Assembly: GCA_031263345.1 (NCBI GenBank)
Contig: JAISFY010000004.1
Location: forward strand, 1 to 7,774
DNA: 7,774 nucleotides
Reading direction: 5' to 3'
Source of the DNA: Holosporales bacterium
GTDB lineage: Bacteria; Pseudomonadota; Alphaproteobacteria; RUG11792
The number at the start of each line of letters is the position of its first letter. The stretch's first letter is position 1. The notes below the pieces were generated by a model. The model saw only the letters and a program-made list of their open reading frames with translations. It was not told the origin of the DNA and did no database searches. Below, piece by piece: positions 6,465 through 7,774 of the stretch. The translations under genes and the position numbers were made by a program.

Positions 6465-7187
6465 CTAAATGATAGATCCCTCTCTGGGCAAGCTCGATCC
6501 GGAGGACAAATCAGCAAGGACCGTTTCACCTCCTATCATCGTCTGCCCGCTGCAAACCTGCGGAGCGATGCCACACGGAAGCCATACATCGACCCTACTC
6601 CCAAATCTAATAATTCCGAAAATTTCCCCTTTAGATGCGTTCTGACCGTCGTGTATATCGCAGACGATTCTTCTCCCAATCATTCCCGCTATCTGAGAAA
6701 CTGCCATCAAATTCGAAGGGTCATTATTAGTTTCGATTATGACTGTGTTTTTTTCATTGAAAATACTGGCCTTCTCTAGGGCAGCATTTAAAAAAGAACC
6801 TGGACTATAGATGATGTGCCTTATTCTGCCAGAAGCCGGTAGTCTATTTACATGTACGTTAAAAAGGCTCAAAAATATACTGACTCGATATCGCTTCTCT
6901 TCGCCAATATCTAAATCATTCGGCGGGATTTCGAAATTAATTGCACAAACCGTACCATCTGCTGGGCTAACTATAAGGCTGTCATCGTTGGGTACTGACC
7001 TTTTCGGATTTCTGAAAAAGAAAATACAAAAAATCGTGAGGATCGCACATATCCATGCTAATGAGACAATAAACATCGAAAAAAGAACAGTAAATGCTAC
7101 TGCCCCACCAATAAATCGGTACCCATCTCTATGAATAGAAAAATCAAGCCCTGGGAAATTCATCCAATAACCAGTATGAAAGAGCAT
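6465..7187 (-). CDS. psd: phosphatidylserine decarboxylase, short form
   Basis: Decarboxylates phosphatidylserine to phosphatidylethanolamine at the inner membrane using a pyruvoyl group made by self-cleavage. The product has 240 residues, typical of the short proenzymes of alphaproteobacteria. A hydrophobic hairpin (about 27-57) anchors it. The core shows PADGTV (75-80), FLSLFNVHVNRLP (105-117) with His112, and RFGSRVDVWLP (194-204). Cleavage between Gly196 and Ser197 would give a beta chain of 196 residues and a small alpha chain beginning with the pyruvoyl group from Ser197. The ATG at 7185-7187 has only a weak GGG upstream, and the next ATG (codon 9) has no better site. The gene lies 48 bases after the AI-2E-family gene and directly before dedA. 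pssA, the common partner that makes the substrate, is not in the window. Confidence 0.96.
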   Translation of the reverse strand: MLFHTGYWMNFPGLDFSIHRDGYRFIGGAVAFTVLFSMFIVSLAWICAILTIFCIFFFRNPKRSVPNDDSLIVSPADGTVCAINFEIPPNDLDIGEEKRYRVSIFLSLFNVHVNRLPASGRIRHIIYSPGSFLNAALEKASIFNEKNTVIIETNNDPSNLMAVSQIAGMIGRRIVCDIHDGQNASKGEIFGIIRFGSRVDVWLPCGIAPQVCSGQTMIGGETVLADLSSGSSLPREGSII

Positions 7188-7235
7188 CAGACCCAGTCAG
7201 ATTCTATCATATACAATTTTGCTAATGCTACCCAA

Positions 7236-7774
7236 TTATACTTTCTTCACCAATTCCTTGCAGATCGTAGATAAAATGACCGCGACTGGAATCGAAATAA
7301 ATATACCCGCGGCTCCCAGGACAGAAATTGCAGCACAAATTGAAAATAAGAGCCACACAGGCTGAATGCCGACACTCTTCCCGATCAATTTCGGAGTCAT
7401 TATATTCGAATCCAATAGTGGAACAACCGTATAGAGACAACACATTAAAATATACTGATGAATCGATGAAAAATCATCGATCGCCATCACGAGGGTCATC
7501 GAAAATCCAAAGACTGGACCGAAGAATGGTGCGAATGATAAAAATCCAGAAAGTATACCGCAAATGACATATTCACTTAATCCCAGAAAAAATAAACCAG
7601 TCGAGTATACGACGGTTAATATACAGCACACCGCAAACTGCCCTCTTACATATGCTCCGAGATTCGTATTGATTCGACTCAGCGCCATCATCACCGTCTC
7701 CGATGCTATTTTTTTTAAAATCGATTGAACGGAAACGGTTATTTTGTCCCAGTCTCTGAGGAGGTGAAACACTA
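7236..7774 (-). CDS. AI-2E/PerM family membrane protein, C-terminal half only
   Basis: The frame is open to the right edge with no stop, so the gene begins outside the window. About 178 of the family's usual 350 or so residues are present. Counting from the GTG at 7770-7772 (an internal valine, not a proposed start), the fragment shows the family's LGAYVRGQ (38-45), hydrophobic helices at about 46-64 and 68-97 with FAPFFGPVFG (80-89), and MTPKLIGKSVGIQPVWLLFS (125-144). The last helix (about 145-172) contains GAAGIFISIPVAV and ends in a basic tail, VKKV. Members are polytopic inner-membrane proteins. Some export autoinducer-2 or act as sodium/proton antiporters, but the substrate of most is unknown, and calling this one an AI-2 exporter would go beyond the evidence. 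It lies 48 bases upstream of psd on the same strand and probably heads this three-gene unit. Confidence 0.92.
   Translation of the reverse strand, partial: VFHLLRDWDKITVSVQSILKKIASETVMMALSRINTNLGAYVRGQFAVCCILTVVYSTGLFFLGLSEYVICGILSGFLSFAPFFGPVFGFSMTLVMAIDDFSSIHQYILMCCLYTVVPLLDSNIMTPKLIGKSVGIQPVWLLFSICAAISVLGAAGIFISIPVAVILSTICKELVKKV

Noticed and set aside
7228..7443. A 71-codon minus-strand frame with several cysteines inside the AI-2E-family gene
   Set aside because: It is out of frame with a clear AI-2E-family C-terminus covering the same bases, and its cysteines come from the overlapping codons.

Overview
The window is a stretch of bacterial chromosome that is moderately AT-rich by eye. 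It carries six housekeeping-type genes on the minus strand and two small unrecognised genes on the plus strand. The Pnp sequence and the short-form phosphatidylserine decarboxylase look alphaproteobacterial. The chlamydia-like Tgt and the two small exported double-membrane-segment proteins would suit a host-associated or intracellular lineage such as Holosporales or Rickettsiales. That placement is an inference from recalled family sequences, not a search result.

Layout. (1) 1-4544, minus strand: tgt, then pnp, then glmS (glmS runs off the left edge). These serve tRNA queuosine modification, RNA decay and amino-sugar synthesis. The usual pnp neighbours rpsO and truB are absent. (2) 4545-5888, the only plus-strand block: a 261-base divergent intergenic region with a possible 21-codon leader ORF, then two tandem genes of 144 and 146 codons. 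Their products share a co-linear plan: signal peptide, polar segment, glycine-rich membrane segment, loop, second glycine-rich segment ending in Arg-Asp, short tail. They look like diverged paralogues. A perfect 8-bp hairpin follows them. (3) 5889-7774, minus strand: the C-terminal half of an AI-2E/PerM-family membrane protein, then psd, then a DedA-family gene that starts immediately after the psd stop.

How the genes may work together. psd and dedA form a tightly coupled pair that could make phosphatidylethanolamine and distribute it across the membrane. The tgt product has the insertion and pocket sequence I associate with chlamydial Tgt, a group reported to salvage queuine, so this organism may take queuine from a host. 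The tandem paralogues are the best candidates for something undescribed; their function is unknown.
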